This document shows positions 22,593 through 32,927 of a stretch of DNA of 64,000 nucleotides, piece after piece. The stretch is taken from NCBI GenBank assembly GCA_021444005.1, contig JABUSB010000001.1, forward strand, positions 109,253 through 173,252, in the 5' to 3' direction. The DNA is from Malacoplasma sp. (GTDB lineage: Bacteria; Bacillota_I; Bacilli_A; Mycoplasmatales; Mycoplasmoidaceae). A program made the position numbers and the translations under genes. Positions within the stretch are counted from its first letter, which is position 1. The number at the start of each line of letters is the position of its first letter. Below the pieces are notes generated by a model. It made no database searches, had not been told where the DNA came from, and was given only the letters and a program-made list of their open reading frames with translations.

Positions 22593-23573
22593 ATGCAAGC
22601 TAAAGCTAGTCAACAAAACATTCATGTTTCTCCACGCAAAGCCAAACTAGTTTGTGATTTAATTAGAAACCGACCAGTTCTTGAAGCTTTATCAATTTTG
22701 GAGTTTACAAATAAAAAAACAGCTTTTTTTCTAAAAAAACTTTTACACCAAGCAATTGCTAATGCTACTAACAACCATGCAATGCAAGCTGATAAATTAT
22801 ACATTTATGAAGTTGTTGCTAATCAAGGTCAAACTTTAAAAAGAACAATGCCCCGCGCAAAAGGTTCTGCTGATTTGATTAGAAAACGTCACACAAATCT
22901 TAGAATTGTTTTATCAGATGATGTTAATGAACGTAAGAATGAAATTAAAAAAATTAAAGACAGAATTAAAAAACGTGCTTTAAACAATAAAGGCCATTCT
23001 AAGGGTGCAAGCAAACCAGCAACTGTTAAACCAAAAGTTGAAAATAAAAAGAAACCCACTGCAGTTGTAAAAAAAGAAGAACCTAAAAAAGAAAAAGAGG
23101 TTGTTGCTAAAAAAGTTAAAACTGAAAGTTTAAAAAGAGAACAACAAACACTAAAGGTTGTTGAAGCAAAAAATAAAAATGAAGTTGTCGAACAAACTAG
23201 CATTATTATGATTTCAACAAAACACGAATATGCTGATCAATTGTTTGATGAATCACTAAACAAAAATGTTTTATTTTACAAAGTAACACCAGTTAACAAA
23301 GTTGAAAGAGTTTTAATTTATGCAACTACGAAAAACAAAGGGGTTGTGGGCGAATTTGATTTAAACAAAATTGAAATTCTAGCCCTATCAACTGCTTGAA
23401 GAAAATATGGTAGCAACTCTTGTATGACTAAAAAAGAATTTGATGAATACTTTGCAGGACACGACAAAGCACACATCCTAATTGCTAAAGAAGCATTCGA
23501 ATATAGCAAACCAAAGAAATTGAGTGACTACAATATGGACAAAGGTCCAAGTGGTTTCCAATACTTAAAGTAA
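22593..23573 (+). CDS. rplV: Ribosomal protein L22 (uL22) fused to an ASCH/PUA-like domain
   Basis: 326 residues, about three times the usual L22. Residues 1-110 are L22: [15 protein letters not shown], the tunnel-loop region AMQADKLYI and the end [20 protein letters not shown]. Residues about 110-200 are a Lys/Glu/Val linker. Residues about 205-326 form a second domain starting [17 protein letters not shown], then [31 protein letters not shown] and a GPSGFQYL end. That order matches the ASCH (PUA-fold) family of predicted RNA-binding regulators, though the usual Arg-rich xFRKR motif after strand 1 is replaced by LFYKV. One UGA Trp in the second domain; there is no frameshift or internal RBS, so a true fusion is likely. 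Function of the added domain is unknown; RNA binding is inference. Confidence 0.9.
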
Positions 23574-23590
23574 TTTGATAAGGAGATAAT

Positions 23591-24013
23591 ATGTTAGAAC
23601 CAAAAAGAACCAAATATCGAAAACCTCATAGTGTAAGCTATGAAGGTAAAGCTAAAGGTAATAACTATGTTGCTTTTGGTGAATATGGTTTAATGTCACT
23701 TACGGGTGCCCATATTGATAACCGTCAAATTGAATCTGCTCGGATTGCAATTTCTAAGGGGTTAGGTAAAACTGGTAAAATGTGAATTCGAATCTTCCCA
23801 CATTTATCACTTACTAAAAAACCATTAGAGGTGAGAATGGGATCTGGGAAAGGTGCTCCTGAAAAATGAGTTGCAGTTGTTAAAAACGGGACAATTATGT
23901 TTGAAGTTGCTTTCATCTCGGAAGAATTAGCTAAGAAAACATTAGCAAATGCTGGGAATAAACTTCCAGTAACTTGAAAGATAGTGAAAAAAGGAGAGTT
24001 AAAACATGATTAA
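23591..24013 (+). CDS. rplP: Ribosomal protein L16 (uL16)
   Basis: 140 residues. 50S protein at the A-site tRNA elbow. [58 protein letters not shown] are all diagnostic. Several UGA Trp codons. AAGGAGA precedes the start. The stop lies inside rpmC (8-base overlap). Confidence 0.97.
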
Positions 24014-24524
24014 GGATTTAAGAACTAAAAGTGATGTTGAACTTGGTAATCTAATTTCACGATTAAAAATTCAATTATTGGAATTACGTTTCAAAATTGC
24101 TAATGGTGAAGTTGAAGATATTAATAAACTTAAAGAGATTCGTAAAACAATCGCAATGGCAATGACGGTGTTGTCTGAAAGAGATGTTAAAATTTCTTTT
24201 TCATCATTCAACACCCAGTTATACAAAAACAAAAATGGCAAGCTAGAATTAACAGCGCTACCAACATTTGAAAAAAAAGATAGCAAACTTGATATTACTA
24301 AAGCAGCGTCAAAACGCGATGATAACAAAAAAACAAATGTTGTAAAAGAAGCTAAAAAAGCAGATATGCAAAAAACTGCAAAAGATAATAAACCAAAAGA
24401 AGACAAAAAAACCGTTTTAACCAAAGCGGACAATAAAAACAAATCTGCTAATGCAAAACAAAATTCTAAACCAATTACTAAAAAACCAACTAATAAAGCT
24501 AACAACAAGAAAGGAACTAAATAA
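24006..24524 (+). CDS. rpmC: Ribosomal protein L29 (uL29) with long Lys-rich extension
   Basis: 172 residues; typical L29 is 60-70. Residues 1-65 are L29 ([44 protein letters not shown]). Residues 66-172 are a low-complexity Lys/Asn/Asp/Ala tail ending TNKANNKKGTK. L29 sits at the tunnel exit, so the tail would project near the nascent chain. AAAGGAGAG precedes the start, which lies within the rplP end. Confidence 0.92.
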   Translation: MIKDLRTKSDVELGNLISRLKIQLLELRFKIANGEVEDINKLKEIRKTIAMAMTVLSERDVKISFSSFNTQLYKNKNGKLELTALPTFEKKDSKLDITKAASKRDDNKKTNVVKEAKKADMQKTAKDNKPKEDKKTVLTKADNKNKSANAKQNSKPITKKPTNKANNKKGTK

Positions 24525-24526
24525 TT

Positions 24527-25369
24527 ATGGGTCAAAAAGTTAATCCAAATTGTTTGCGTTATGGAATTTGCAGGGATTGAGAATCAAGATGAATCGCAAA
24601 AGATAACAAGCAAACAGCTAGTTGATTAGTTCAAGATGACAAAATTCGTAAACACATTTTAAAAGTGTGTAAGGCTGCACAAGTTGGAAAAGTAGAAATC
24701 GAAAGATTACAAAACCGAATTGATCTATTTATTCACTGTGGACAAGTTGGGGTTTTAATTGGTAATGAAAAAAACATTACTTCCCTTAAAAAACAAATCA
24801 GCTATATTGTTGGTAAAAAAACAAAAGTCTATATTAATGTTTTAGCAATTGATAAACCAGCACTGTCAGCACGTATCATCGCTCGTGAAATTGCGGATAT
24901 GATTGAAAACCGATATTCTTTTAGAAATGCTCAAAAATTAGCAATTAAAAAAGTGCTAGAAAGAGGTGCTAAAGGAATTAAAACCAATGTATCTGGCCGT
25001 TTGGGTGGTGTTGAAATGGCACGCGAAGAGGGATATTCAGAAGGGGTAATTCCATTATCCACATTACGTGCTGATATCGACTATGCACTAGAAGAGGCTT
25101 GAACAACTTATGGTTTAATTGGTGTTAAAGTCTGAATTAACCGGGGTGAAACTTTTTCAAAACCAAGTTTGTTTAGAAACACTTCTGGTTTTAATAACCA
25201 AAACAAAAAACCAGGATTTGAAAAAAGAAATGACAACCAATGAAAAAACAATAACAATAAACCACACCACAATTTCCAACAAAGAGACAATAATAACCAA
25301 CACCAACAAGCAAGACAAAGAAGCTTTGCTGCTAACAAAACTGATGTTAAAAAAGACAAGAGTAACTAG
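24527..25369 (+). CDS. rpsC: Ribosomal protein S3 (uS3) with Asn/Gln-rich tail
   Basis: 280 residues. 30S head protein at the mRNA entry with helicase role. [24 protein letters not shown]-domain region [16 protein letters not shown], and [21 protein letters not shown] are conserved. Residues about 218-280 are a polar Asn/Gln/Lys tail, longer than in Escherichia coli (233). Two bases after rpmC. Confidence 0.96.
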
Positions 25370-25389
25370 TTATTAAAAAGGATTAGATT

Positions 25390-25668
25390 ATGGAAAATAA
25401 AGTAAATAATGAAGCAAGACTTAACCGAAAAAAAGTTTTACAAGGAATTGTGGTTTCAGACAAAATGCAAAAAACAATTACGGTAAAAGTTGAAACTAAG
25501 TCAAAACACCCTTTGTATAAAAAACTGGTTATTACTCATAAAAAATATCACGCAGCAGATGAAAAAGAAGAATGTAATGTTGGTGACTTTGTAGAAATTA
25601 TTGAAACTCGACCTTTAAGTGCCACTAAACGTTGAAGATTAAACAAAATAATTCAAAAGGCAAAATAA
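25390..25668 (+). CDS. rpsQ: Ribosomal protein S17 (uS17)
   Basis: 92 residues. Primary 16S-binding 30S protein. [29 protein letters not shown] and KKYHAADE-x-NVGD match the family; the ending [17 protein letters not shown] uses UGA for its Trp. Confidence 0.96.
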
Positions 25669-25695
25669 TTAAATTCAAGAATTGAGGTAATTAAA

Positions 25696-26064
25696 ATGAT
25701 TCAATTTATGTCAAGATTAAATGTTGCTGACAACACTGGTGCTAAAGAGGTTGGAGTTATTAAAGTGTTGGGTGGAACTAAACGAAGATATGCTTCAATT
25801 GGTGATATCGTTGTCGTTTCTGTTAAAAAAGCACAACCGGATGGAATTGTGAAAAAAGGACAAGTTTGCAAAGCAGTAATTGTACGAGTTAAGAAAAACA
25901 TCTTGCGTTCAAGTGGTAATTCACTTTCTTTTGGTGATAATGCATGTGTCTTAATTAAAGAGGATAAATCACCGCGTGGTTCACGGATTTTTGGACCAGT
26001 TGCTAGAGAATTAAGAGACAAAGGGTTTAACCGAATTGTTTCTTTAGCGCTTGAAGTACTTTAA
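25696..26064 (+). CDS. rplN: Ribosomal protein L14 (uL14)
   Basis: 122 residues, normal length. 50S protein at the bridge to the small subunit and the RsfS site. [27 protein letters not shown], and the C-terminal [17 protein letters not shown] are diagnostic. GAGGTAA precedes the start. Confidence 0.98.
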   Translation: MIQFMSRLNVADNTGAKEVGVIKVLGGTKRRYASIGDIVVVSVKKAQPDGIVKKGQVCKAVIVRVKKNILRSSGNSLSFGDNACVLIKEDKSPRGSRIFGPVARELRDKGFNRIVSLALEVL

Positions 26065-26075
26065 AGGAGAGAAAA

Positions 26076-26399
26076 ATGCAAAGATTAAAAAAAGGCGATA
26101 AAGTCCGAGTAATTTCAGGTCGTGAAAGAGGCAAAGAAGGTAAAATCCTTAAGGTTTATCCAAAACTTAATACTGCAGAAGTGGAAGGTATTAACTTAAG
26201 AAAAAGACACCAAAAAGCAAACCAAGAGAAACAAACTGGAGAAATTGTTGAAATCTCAGTTCCTGTTAATATGTCAAAATTAGCTTTGATTGATAACCAT
26301 TCAAAAGGCAAACACACAAAAGTTAAATTTGGTTTTGATAAAAACAACAAAAAAGTTAGAATTTCAAAAATTAGTAATCACGAGATTGGGGGTAAATAA
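26076..26399 (+). CDS. rplX: Ribosomal protein L24 (uL24)
   Basis: 107 residues. Early 50S assembly protein near the tunnel exit. [20 protein letters not shown] (KOW motif) and [16 protein letters not shown] are present. AAAGGAGAG precedes the start; its TAA overlaps the rplE ATG by one base. Confidence 0.97.
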   Translation: MQRLKKGDKVRVISGRERGKEGKILKVYPKLNTAEVEGINLRKRHQKANQEKQTGEIVEISVPVNMSKLALIDNHSKGKHTKVKFGFDKNNKKVRISKISNHEIGGK

Positions 26400-26962
26400 T
26401 GGCTAACAATGATAACTTATATTTAAAGTATCAAAAAGAAGTTTCTAAGAAACTGATGCAAGAATTTAAATACCAATCTGTAATGCAAATTCCAAGAATT
26501 GAAAAAATCGTGATTAATGCCGGTTTGGGAGACGCAACTGGTGATTCTAAAATTATTGAAACTAGCAGTAAAGAAATTCTTTTAATAACAGGACAAAAAC
26601 CGGTTGTTACTAAAGCTAAAAAATCAATTGCAACTTTTAAATTAAGACAAGGTCAAGCGATTGGATTAAAAGTAACATTAAGAAGACACAATATGTGAAA
26701 CTTCTTAAACAAATTAATCATCGTTGCAATTCCACGAATCCGTGATTTTAGAGGATTGTCTACTAAGTCATTTGATGGTAGAGGAAATTACACATTTGGA
26801 ATTAAAGAACAAATTATCTTCCCTGAAATTGTGTATGATGATGTTAAAAAGTTACGTGGTTTTGATGTTACAATCGTAACTTCTGCAAAACAAGATAAAG
26901 AAGCATTGTTTTTATTAAAAGAACTGGGAATGCCTTTTGTTAAATCAAAGGAGGTTAAATAG
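26399..26962 (+). CDS. rplE: Ribosomal protein L5 (uL5)
   Basis: 187 residues. Binds 5S rRNA in the central protuberance. [62 protein letters not shown] are conserved. One UGA Trp. The sequence near the end supplies the AAAGGAGG site for rpsN. Confidence 0.98.
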
Positions 26963-26963
26963 T

Positions 26964-27149
26964 ATGGCTAGAAAATCATTAATTGCGAAACAAAAAAGAG
27001 TCCCTAAATTTAGTGTGCGTGCTTACACTAGATGTGAAAAATGTGGAAGACCCCATGCTGTAATTCGTAAATTTGGTTTATGTAGATTGTGTTTTCGAGA
27101 TTTGGCATATAAAGGTGCAATTCCAGGAATTAAAAAAACATCTTGATAG
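26964..27149 (+). CDS. rpsZ: Ribosomal protein S14, zinc-binding short form (uS14)
   Basis: 61 residues. 30S head protein. Two CxxC pairs (CEKCGRP and CRLC) mark the zinc-binding type-Z S14, the form usual in Gram-positive bacteria. Ends with a UGA Trp followed by TAG. AAAGGAGG lies upstream; the earlier in-frame start inside rplE is not needed. Confidence 0.96.
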
Positions 27150-27164
27150 AAAGGAATAATTAAT

Positions 27165-27560
27165 ATGTATATGGATCCAATTTCTGATTTATTTTTGCGA
27201 ATTAAAAACGGTACAAAAATAAAAAAGAGTCACGTAATTGTAAGGACTTCTAAATTAACTTTAAACATTTTAGAAATTCTTAAAAATGAAGGGTACATCA
27301 TAAACTACAAAATTGAATCAATTGGGAAAAACAAAACCCAAACAGTAGTTTATTTAAAGTACAAAAATAATATTTCTTCAATTTCTGGATTAAAACAAAT
27401 CTCAAAACCAGGGCTTAGAATTTATAGTGAAGCAAAGAAAATTCCCAAAGTGTTAAATGGTTTAGGAATTGCCATTATTTCAACTAATATGGGTTTAATG
27501 ACTGATAAAAATGCAAAGATTAATAATGTAGGTGGCGAAGTTATTGCCTATGTTTGGTAA
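27165..27560 (+). CDS. rpsH: Ribosomal protein S8 (uS8)
   Basis: 131 residues. Binds the central domain of 16S rRNA and usually represses the spc operon. MDPISDLFLRIKNG, ILKNEGYI, SKPGLRIYSEAKKIPKVLNG, GLGIAIISTNMGLMTD are conserved. AAAGGAATAAT precedes the start; a second ATG six bases in is also possible. Confidence 0.97.
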   Translation: MYMDPISDLFLRIKNGTKIKKSHVIVRTSKLTLNILEILKNEGYIINYKIESIGKNKTQTVVYLKYKNNISSISGLKQISKPGLRIYSEAKKIPKVLNGLGIAIISTNMGLMTDKNAKINNVGGEVIAYVW

Positions 27561-27581
27561 TAATCGGAAAGGAATTAATTT

Positions 27582-28133
27582 ATGTCACGTATTGGAAATC
27601 GTTTATTACCCATCCCTGCTGGTGTGAATGTTACTATTGAAAAAACACTAGTTAAAGTTGAGGGGAAGTTAGGGAAATTAGATATTAATTTCAATCCTAA
27701 AAAAATATCAGTCTTAAACAAAGATAACAAAGTAATTGTTAAAAGAAATAACAATGAAAAAACAACTTGTATGCTACATGGGACAATTAATGCAATTATT
27801 AATAATGCATTAATTGGGGTTGATAAAGGCCACACTAAAAAACTATTAATTAATGGTGTTGGGTATCGTGCAAATGTTGCTGGTAACAAAATTAACTTAA
27901 GCTTAGGATACTCACACCCAATTAGTTTAGAAATTCCTGCAGGGATTAATGTAACTTGCCCTTCAGTTACCGAAGTGGTAATTGTGGGAGCAGATAAAGC
28001 AAAAGTGGGACAATTAGCTGCGGTTATAAGAGGGAAAAGACCTCCAGAACCTTATAACGGTAAAGGTGTGATGTATAGTGATGAAATCATTATTAGAAAA
28101 GTTGGTAAAACTGCAGAAGGTTCAAAAAAATAG
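27582..28133 (+). CDS. rplF: Ribosomal protein L6 (uL6)
   Basis: 183 residues. 50S stalk-base protein near the factor-binding site. MSRIGNRLLPIPAGV, YRANVAGNKINLSLGYSHPI, and the end IRGKRPPEPYNGKGVMYSDE are diagnostic. GAAAGGAA precedes the start. Confidence 0.98.
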   Translation: MSRIGNRLLPIPAGVNVTIEKTLVKVEGKLGKLDINFNPKKISVLNKDNKVIVKRNNNEKTTCMLHGTINAIINNALIGVDKGHTKKLLINGVGYRANVAGNKINLSLGYSHPISLEIPAGINVTCPSVTEVVIVGADKAKVGQLAAVIRGKRPPEPYNGKGVMYSDEIIIRKVGKTAEGSKK

Positions 28134-28142
28134 GAGCTAAAA

Positions 28143-28502
28143 ATGAAAGATATTAATGTTAATCGAAAAGAAAATCGTTTTAATCGTCACAAAAAGATTT
28201 TAAGAAGATTCAAAAGAATTGATAATAAAAACCCACGTTTAAGAATCACTAAAACTAATAGTCACATTTTTGCTCAATTATTGGATGATAAAAAAAATAT
28301 TGTGATCGTCTCAAGTTCTTCACTGCAACTAAAGTTACCAAATGGGAACATTGATAACTGCAAAAAAGTGGGAGCTGACATTGCTAAAAAAGCACTAGCT
28401 AAAAAAATTAAAAACATTAATTTTGATACTGGTGGTGCTAAATATATTGGTCGAATTGCAGCACTAGCTGATGCTGCTAGAAAAGAAGGATTGAAATTTT
28501 AA
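28143..28502 (+). CDS. rplR: Ribosomal protein L18 (uL18)
   Basis: 119 residues. Binds 5S rRNA with L5. RLRITKTNSHIFAQLLDD, and the C-terminal FDTGGAKYIGRIAALADAAR-KEGLKF fit the family (the usual FDRGGYxYHGRVxALAxAAREGGL is slightly changed). TAGGAG precedes the start. Confidence 0.97.
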   Translation: MKDINVNRKENRFNRHKKILRRFKRIDNKNPRLRITKTNSHIFAQLLDDKKNIVIVSSSSLQLKLPNGNIDNCKKVGADIAKKALAKKIKNINFDTGGAKYIGRIAALADAARKEGLKF

Positions 28503-28514
28503 AAGGATATAAAC

Positions 28515-29276
28515 ATGGAAGAAAATAAACAACAAAATAATGCAAACCAACCTGAAAAAAAGAGTGAACAAAAACAAACTGAAAATAAAAAAGTTTTTGT
28601 AAAACCAAATTCAGGGAATGTTAAACCTTATGAAAAAGATAAAAAGTTTTTTTCTAACAAAGACCAAAAAAATAAAGCTAATCAGTCAAGTGATAGTTCA
28701 AAACCTTCTGGATTCAAATCACCAAATTCGACACCGCGTTTTCAAAAACAAACAAGACCTTCAACTACTGGATTTGAAGAAAAAATTGTAAGTGTTAAAA
28801 AGATTTCTAAAACCACAAAAGGGGGTCGTAATATGCGATTCTCTGCCCTTGCAGTGATTGGTGATAAAAAAGGAATGGTTGGTTTTGGAATTGGAAAATC
28901 AATTGAAGTTCCCGTTGCCATTAAAAAAGCACTAAAAGCTGCTAAAAACAATATGTTTAAAGTGAAGATGAACAAAAACTTCACAGTTTATTATGAAGTG
29001 ATTGGTAAACACGGAGCTGGCAAAGTTTTAATCAAACCAGCTCCTAAAGGTACTGGGGTAATTGCTGGAGGACCAATTAAGGTAGTATTAGAGCTTTCTG
29101 GATTTAGTGATGTGTATTCTAAAAATTTAGGATGTAATACCCCGCTTAATATGGTGCGTGCAACTATTAAAGGGTTGTTAATGCAAAAATCACCAAGAGA
29201 ATTTGCAGCTTTAAGAGATAAAACTTTAAATCAAATTTGGGGGTTAGAAGATGAAACTAGAAAACTTACAAAGTAA
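28515..29276 (+). CDS. rpsE: Ribosomal protein S5 (uS5) with N-terminal low-complexity extension
   Basis: 253 residues; Escherichia coli S5 has 167. Residues 1-85 are Asn/Gln/Lys/Ser-rich and look disordered. The S5 core follows: [40 protein letters not shown], and the decoding-region [30 protein letters not shown] precedes the ATG. The end overlaps rplO by 26 bases. Confidence 0.96.
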   Translation: MEENKQQNNANQPEKKSEQKQTENKKVFVKPNSGNVKPYEKDKKFFSNKDQKNKANQSSDSSKPSGFKSPNSTPRFQKQTRPSTTGFEEKIVSVKKISKTTKGGRNMRFSALAVIGDKKGMVGFGIGKSIEVPVAIKKALKAAKNNMFKVKMNKNFTVYYEVIGKHGAGKVLIKPAPKGTGVIAGGPIKVVLELSGFSDVYSKNLGCNTPLNMVRATIKGLLMQKSPREFAALRDKTLNQIWGLEDETRKLTK

Positions 29277-29700
29277 TGATGGATCACGCCACAAAACAAA
29301 ACGAGTTGGTCGTGGTTTTGGAAGCGGAATCGGAAAAACTAGTACTCGGGGAAGTAAGGGTCAAAAATCAAGAAAATCTGGACATACAAGACCAGCATTT
29401 GAAGGTGGACAAACTACTTTATACCGTCGGATTCCTAAAATTGGATTTAATAACAAAAATTTTATGAATGCATACAATGTTATTAGTTTAAATAAACTTG
29501 TTAAATTAAACTTGTACAATGTTGACCAAAAAGTTTTAGTTGAAAAAAATTTAATTAAAGATTCAAAATTACCAATTAAGGTTATTGGTAAAATTGATTT
29601 AGAAAAACCAATGCATATCAGTGCTCATAAATTTTCAAAAGGGGCAATTGCATCTTTAGAAAAAAATAAATCTAAATTTGTAATTCTTAAACAAAAGTAG
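29251..29700 (+). CDS. rplO: Ribosomal protein L15 (uL15)
   Basis: 149 residues. 50S assembly protein. [31 protein letters not shown], and [17 protein letters not shown] are diagnostic. The ATG lies 26 bases inside the rpsE end, preceded by GGGGGTTAGAAG. The overlap implies coupled translation. Confidence 0.97.
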   Translation: MKLENLQSNDGSRHKTKRVGRGFGSGIGKTSTRGSKGQKSRKSGHTRPAFEGGQTTLYRRIPKIGFNNKNFMNAYNVISLNKLVKLNLYNVDQKVLVEKNLIKDSKLPIKVIGKIDLEKPMHISAHKFSKGAIASLEKNKSKFVILKQK

Positions 29701-29716
29701 GATATTATTTAGCATT

Positions 29717-31150
29717 ATGGATAATAATACTAACCTTAACAAGTATAGTAAGAAGAAATCATTTTGAACTGAGTGTAAGCAGATTTTTACTAATAAACAA
29801 GTATTAGTTTCTTTTATTGCAACACTAGTTTTATTGGTTTTGTTTCGAATTGGTTCCTCACTAACGATGCCTGGACTTGTGATTAATTCTCAGTTCGGTG
29901 CTGATACCCAAACTTCATTCCTTGGAGTCTTAAACCTACTAGGAGGGGGTGGAGTTGCTAAACTTTCTTTTATGGCCATTGGGGTTTCCCCATACATTAC
30001 CGCCCAAATTATTGTGCAACTATTGTCTTCTGATTTGATTAAACCACTCTCTAGGTGGTCAAAAGCTGGGGAAAAGGGGAAAAGAAAGTTAGAAGTATTA
30101 ACGCGTTTGGTAACAATTCCATTCGCTTTAATGCAAGCCTATGCAGTATTAAGTTTAGCAGGCACACAAGGATTAATTAGTAGTTTTTTTGGGTATTCAA
30201 CATTAGCTTCAGTCCCAGTAGGGTTGATTATTGTATTACTTCTAGGAATGACAGCAGGGACATTTTTATCACTATTTATTTCAGACATCATTTCTAAAAG
30301 AGGAGTAGGGAACGGGATTACCTTAATTATCCTTTCTGGGATTGTAGCATCGCTTTATCCAAACTTCTCAAATGTATTCTCGATTTTAGTTGCAGGGAAT
30401 AGCACTAATAATGAATTGCTAAAATATTTTAGTTTCATTATTTACTTAGTGTTTTTTGTGATTCTTTTATTAGCAACTACATTTATGAATGGTTCTTTAA
30501 GAAAAATACCAATTCAACAAATTGGACAAGGGCTATCTAAAGAAATTGATGAAATGCCATACTTGCCAATTAAATTAAATGCTGCTGGGGTTATTCCTGT
30601 TATTTTTGCAAGTTCAATAATGACCATTGCCCCAACCATTGCCCAATTCTTACCATCAAATAGTAATGGAGTTAATTTCATCAATAGTTATTTATCAATT
30701 GAAACTCCAATTGGGTTAGTCATCTATGCAATTCTAATAATGCTATTTGGTTTCTTCTATTCGCACATCCAGGTAAATTCAGAGAAGTTAGCAGAAAACT
30801 TCCAAAAATCTGGGAAGTTTATCCCAGGGGTGAAGATGGGAGAAGAAACCCAAAAATACATCTCAAGAACATTGAATCGAATCAATTGGATTGGGGTACC
30901 ATTTCTTACCATCATTGCAGTCATTCCCTATATTGTTACCCTAACCACTAGCATTCCTAATGGGATTGCGATTGGGGGTACTGGAATTATCATTATGGTT
31001 ACTGCATCCCTTGATTTCTGGTCATCACTTAAAAGTGCTGAGACTAATTACACATATTCAACTATGACTAAGGAATTGAAGAAAAGTAATGAGAGCGAAA
31101 TCTTGGGTGAAAAGAAAGAAGATGCAAACGAAGTCAAAAGACTTTGATAA
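29717..31150 (+). CDS. secY: Protein translocase subunit SecY
   Basis: 477 residues, ten membrane helices. Central pore of the Sec translocon. FRIGSSLTMPGL, FMAIGVSPYITAQIIVQLLS, GMTAGTFLSLFISDIISKRG-VGNG and the C-terminal loop FIPGVKMGEETQKYI are typical. The start at 29717 gives the cytoplasmic N-terminus and first helix. Ends with UGA Trp then TAA. Ten bases before adk, as in the standard spc operon. Confidence 0.97.
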
Positions 31151-31159
31151 GGATAAATT

Positions 31160-31807
31160 ATGAAAATGATCCTTTTAGGAGCACCAGGCTGTGGTAAAGG
31201 GACAATCTCAAAATATTTAGTTGATCATTTTGGGTTTATTCACCTTTCAACTGGTGACATCCTTAGAAACACAATTAATAAACAAGAAGCAAATTGGCAA
31301 GAATTAAAAGACTATATGTCAAAAGGTTTATTAATTCCAGATGAATTAACAAACCAAATATTTAAAAATGAATTACAAAAACACAATCGTGATGCACTTT
31401 TTGTGTTTGATGGATTTCCTCGCACCCTTTTGCAAGCACAATTTTTAGCATCTTTCACTAAAATTGATATCGCACTTAATTTAGATATTTCTCTAAGTGA
31501 ATTGGAAAAAAGGTTAGTGGGAAGAAGACTTTGTAGTAAGTGTAATAAAATCTATAACATTTATTTTGCACCACCGTTAAAAGAAAATGTTTGTGATAAT
31601 GATGGCACACAATTAATTCAAAGAAAAGATGATACTAAACAAGTAATTGAAAACCGTCTTGCAGTTTATCAAAACACATCAATCCCTGTAATTGATTTTT
31701 ATAAGAATCAACAGCTTTTTGTGAATGTTGATGCAAATAATAAAGATTTTTTGGTTAGTGAAATTGACAAAATCTTAATTGATAAATTTCATTTGAAAAA
31801 AAGATAA
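31160..31807 (+). CDS. adk: Adenylate kinase
   Basis: 215 residues, the long form. Catalyses ATP + AMP to 2 ADP. P-loop GAPGCGKG (7-14), STGDILR, FDGFPRTLLQAQFL and VGRRLCSKCNKIYN. The LID has three Cys plus an Asp (CSKC...CDND), the Cys3-Asp zinc pattern seen in some Gram-positive enzymes. Between secY and map, the usual position. Confidence 0.97.
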   Translation: MKMILLGAPGCGKGTISKYLVDHFGFIHLSTGDILRNTINKQEANWQELKDYMSKGLLIPDELTNQIFKNELQKHNRDALFVFDGFPRTLLQAQFLASFTKIDIALNLDISLSELEKRLVGRRLCSKCNKIYNIYFAPPLKENVCDNDGTQLIQRKDDTKQVIENRLAVYQNTSIPVIDFYKNQQLFVNVDANNKDFLVSEIDKILIDKFHLKKR

Positions 31808-31809
31808 CA

Positions 31810-32550
31810 ATGATCATTTTAAAATCAAAGTTTGAAATTGAGCAAATCAAAAAAGCTTGTCAAGTTTGAAAAATTGTCAAACGTGAACTTATTAAAAATT
31901 CAGTTGTAAATAAAAGTTTAATTGAACTTGATAAAATTGCATATGAGACCACAATTGCCAATAATTGCAAAGCCCCATTTTACCAATACAATGGGTTTAG
32001 TGGTTATAATTGCATTTCGGTAAATGAAATCATAATCCACAACATTCCCAATAATTACAAACTAAAAAATGGTGATTTAGTAACCTATGATGTTGGGATT
32101 GAATATGAGGGTTATATATGTGACGCGGCATTTTCACTAGTTATTGGTGCTAATGCCGCGGCAGAGAAAATCAATCAAGTATGCTACCAGTCTTTGATGG
32201 CAGGAATTGCTCAAATCAAACCCAACAACCGGGTTGGAGACATTAGTGCTGCGATCCAAAATGTAGTGGAATCCAATGGTTATTTTTTATTAAAAAACTT
32301 TGGGGGCCACGGGTGTGGTCGTTTCTTGCACGAAGACCCAATGATTTTAAATTATGGAAAACCACATACAGGACCTGTTTTAAAACCAAATATGGTGTTG
32401 TGTATTGAACCAATGATTATGACTGAAAGTGATGCATATTATATTGATAAAAACAAATGGTCAGTAATTGCAAAAAATAAAAAACTGACATGTCATTGAG
32501 AACATATGGTATTAGTTACTAATGACGGATGTGAAATTTTAACAGAATAG
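31810..32550 (+). CDS. map: Methionine aminopeptidase, type I
   Basis: 246 residues. Removes the initiator Met. The metal ligands are recognisable: Asp in [16 protein letters not shown] (two Asp), His in [12 protein letters not shown], Glu in CIEPMIM and Glu in CHWEHMV. Two UGA Trp codons. Two bases after adk, with no separate strong RBS, suggesting coupling. Confidence 0.96.
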
Positions 32551-32557
32551 GAAAGAA

Positions 32558-32779
32558 ATGGCTAAAGAACCAAAAATTATACTAAAAGGGAAAATTGTTG
32601 AAGTACTAGGTGGTGGACAATTTAAAGTTTTATTATTTGAAAACAATGTAGAGATAACGGCTAACGTATCTGGTAAAATCCGTGTTCATCGAATACAGAT
32701 TTTAAAAGATGATACAGTAGAGGTTGAGTTAAGTCCATATGACGTAACACGTGGCCGCATTATCTACCGGTTGACTTAA
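32558..32779 (+). CDS. infA: Translation initiation factor IF-1
   Basis: 73 residues. S1/OB-fold factor that binds the 30S A site. [41 protein letters not shown] and the ending TRGRIIYRL are diagnostic. GGAAAG precedes the ATG. Confidence 0.98.
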   Translation: MAKEPKIILKGKIVEVLGGGQFKVLLFENNVEITANVSGKIRVHRIQILKDDTVEVELSPYDVTRGRIIYRLT

Positions 32780-32797
32780 AATTTAGGAGTAGATTAT

Positions 32798-32911
32798 ATG
32801 AAAGTTAGATCTTCAGTTAAACCAATTTGTAAAGATTGCAAGGTCATTAACCGTCACAGCCGGATTATGATTATTTGTAAAACTGCAAAACATAAACAAA
32901 GACAAGGATAA
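32798..32911 (+). CDS. rpmJ: Ribosomal protein L36 (bL36)
   Basis: 37 residues, [20 protein letters not shown] and a C...H end: the Cys-Cys-Cys-His zinc form. TTAGGAG precedes the start. Between infA and rpsM as in most bacteria. Confidence 0.97.
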   Translation: MKVRSSVKPICKDCKVINRHSRIMIICKTAKHKQRQG

Positions 32912-32927
32912 ATATTAAGGAGTAAAA

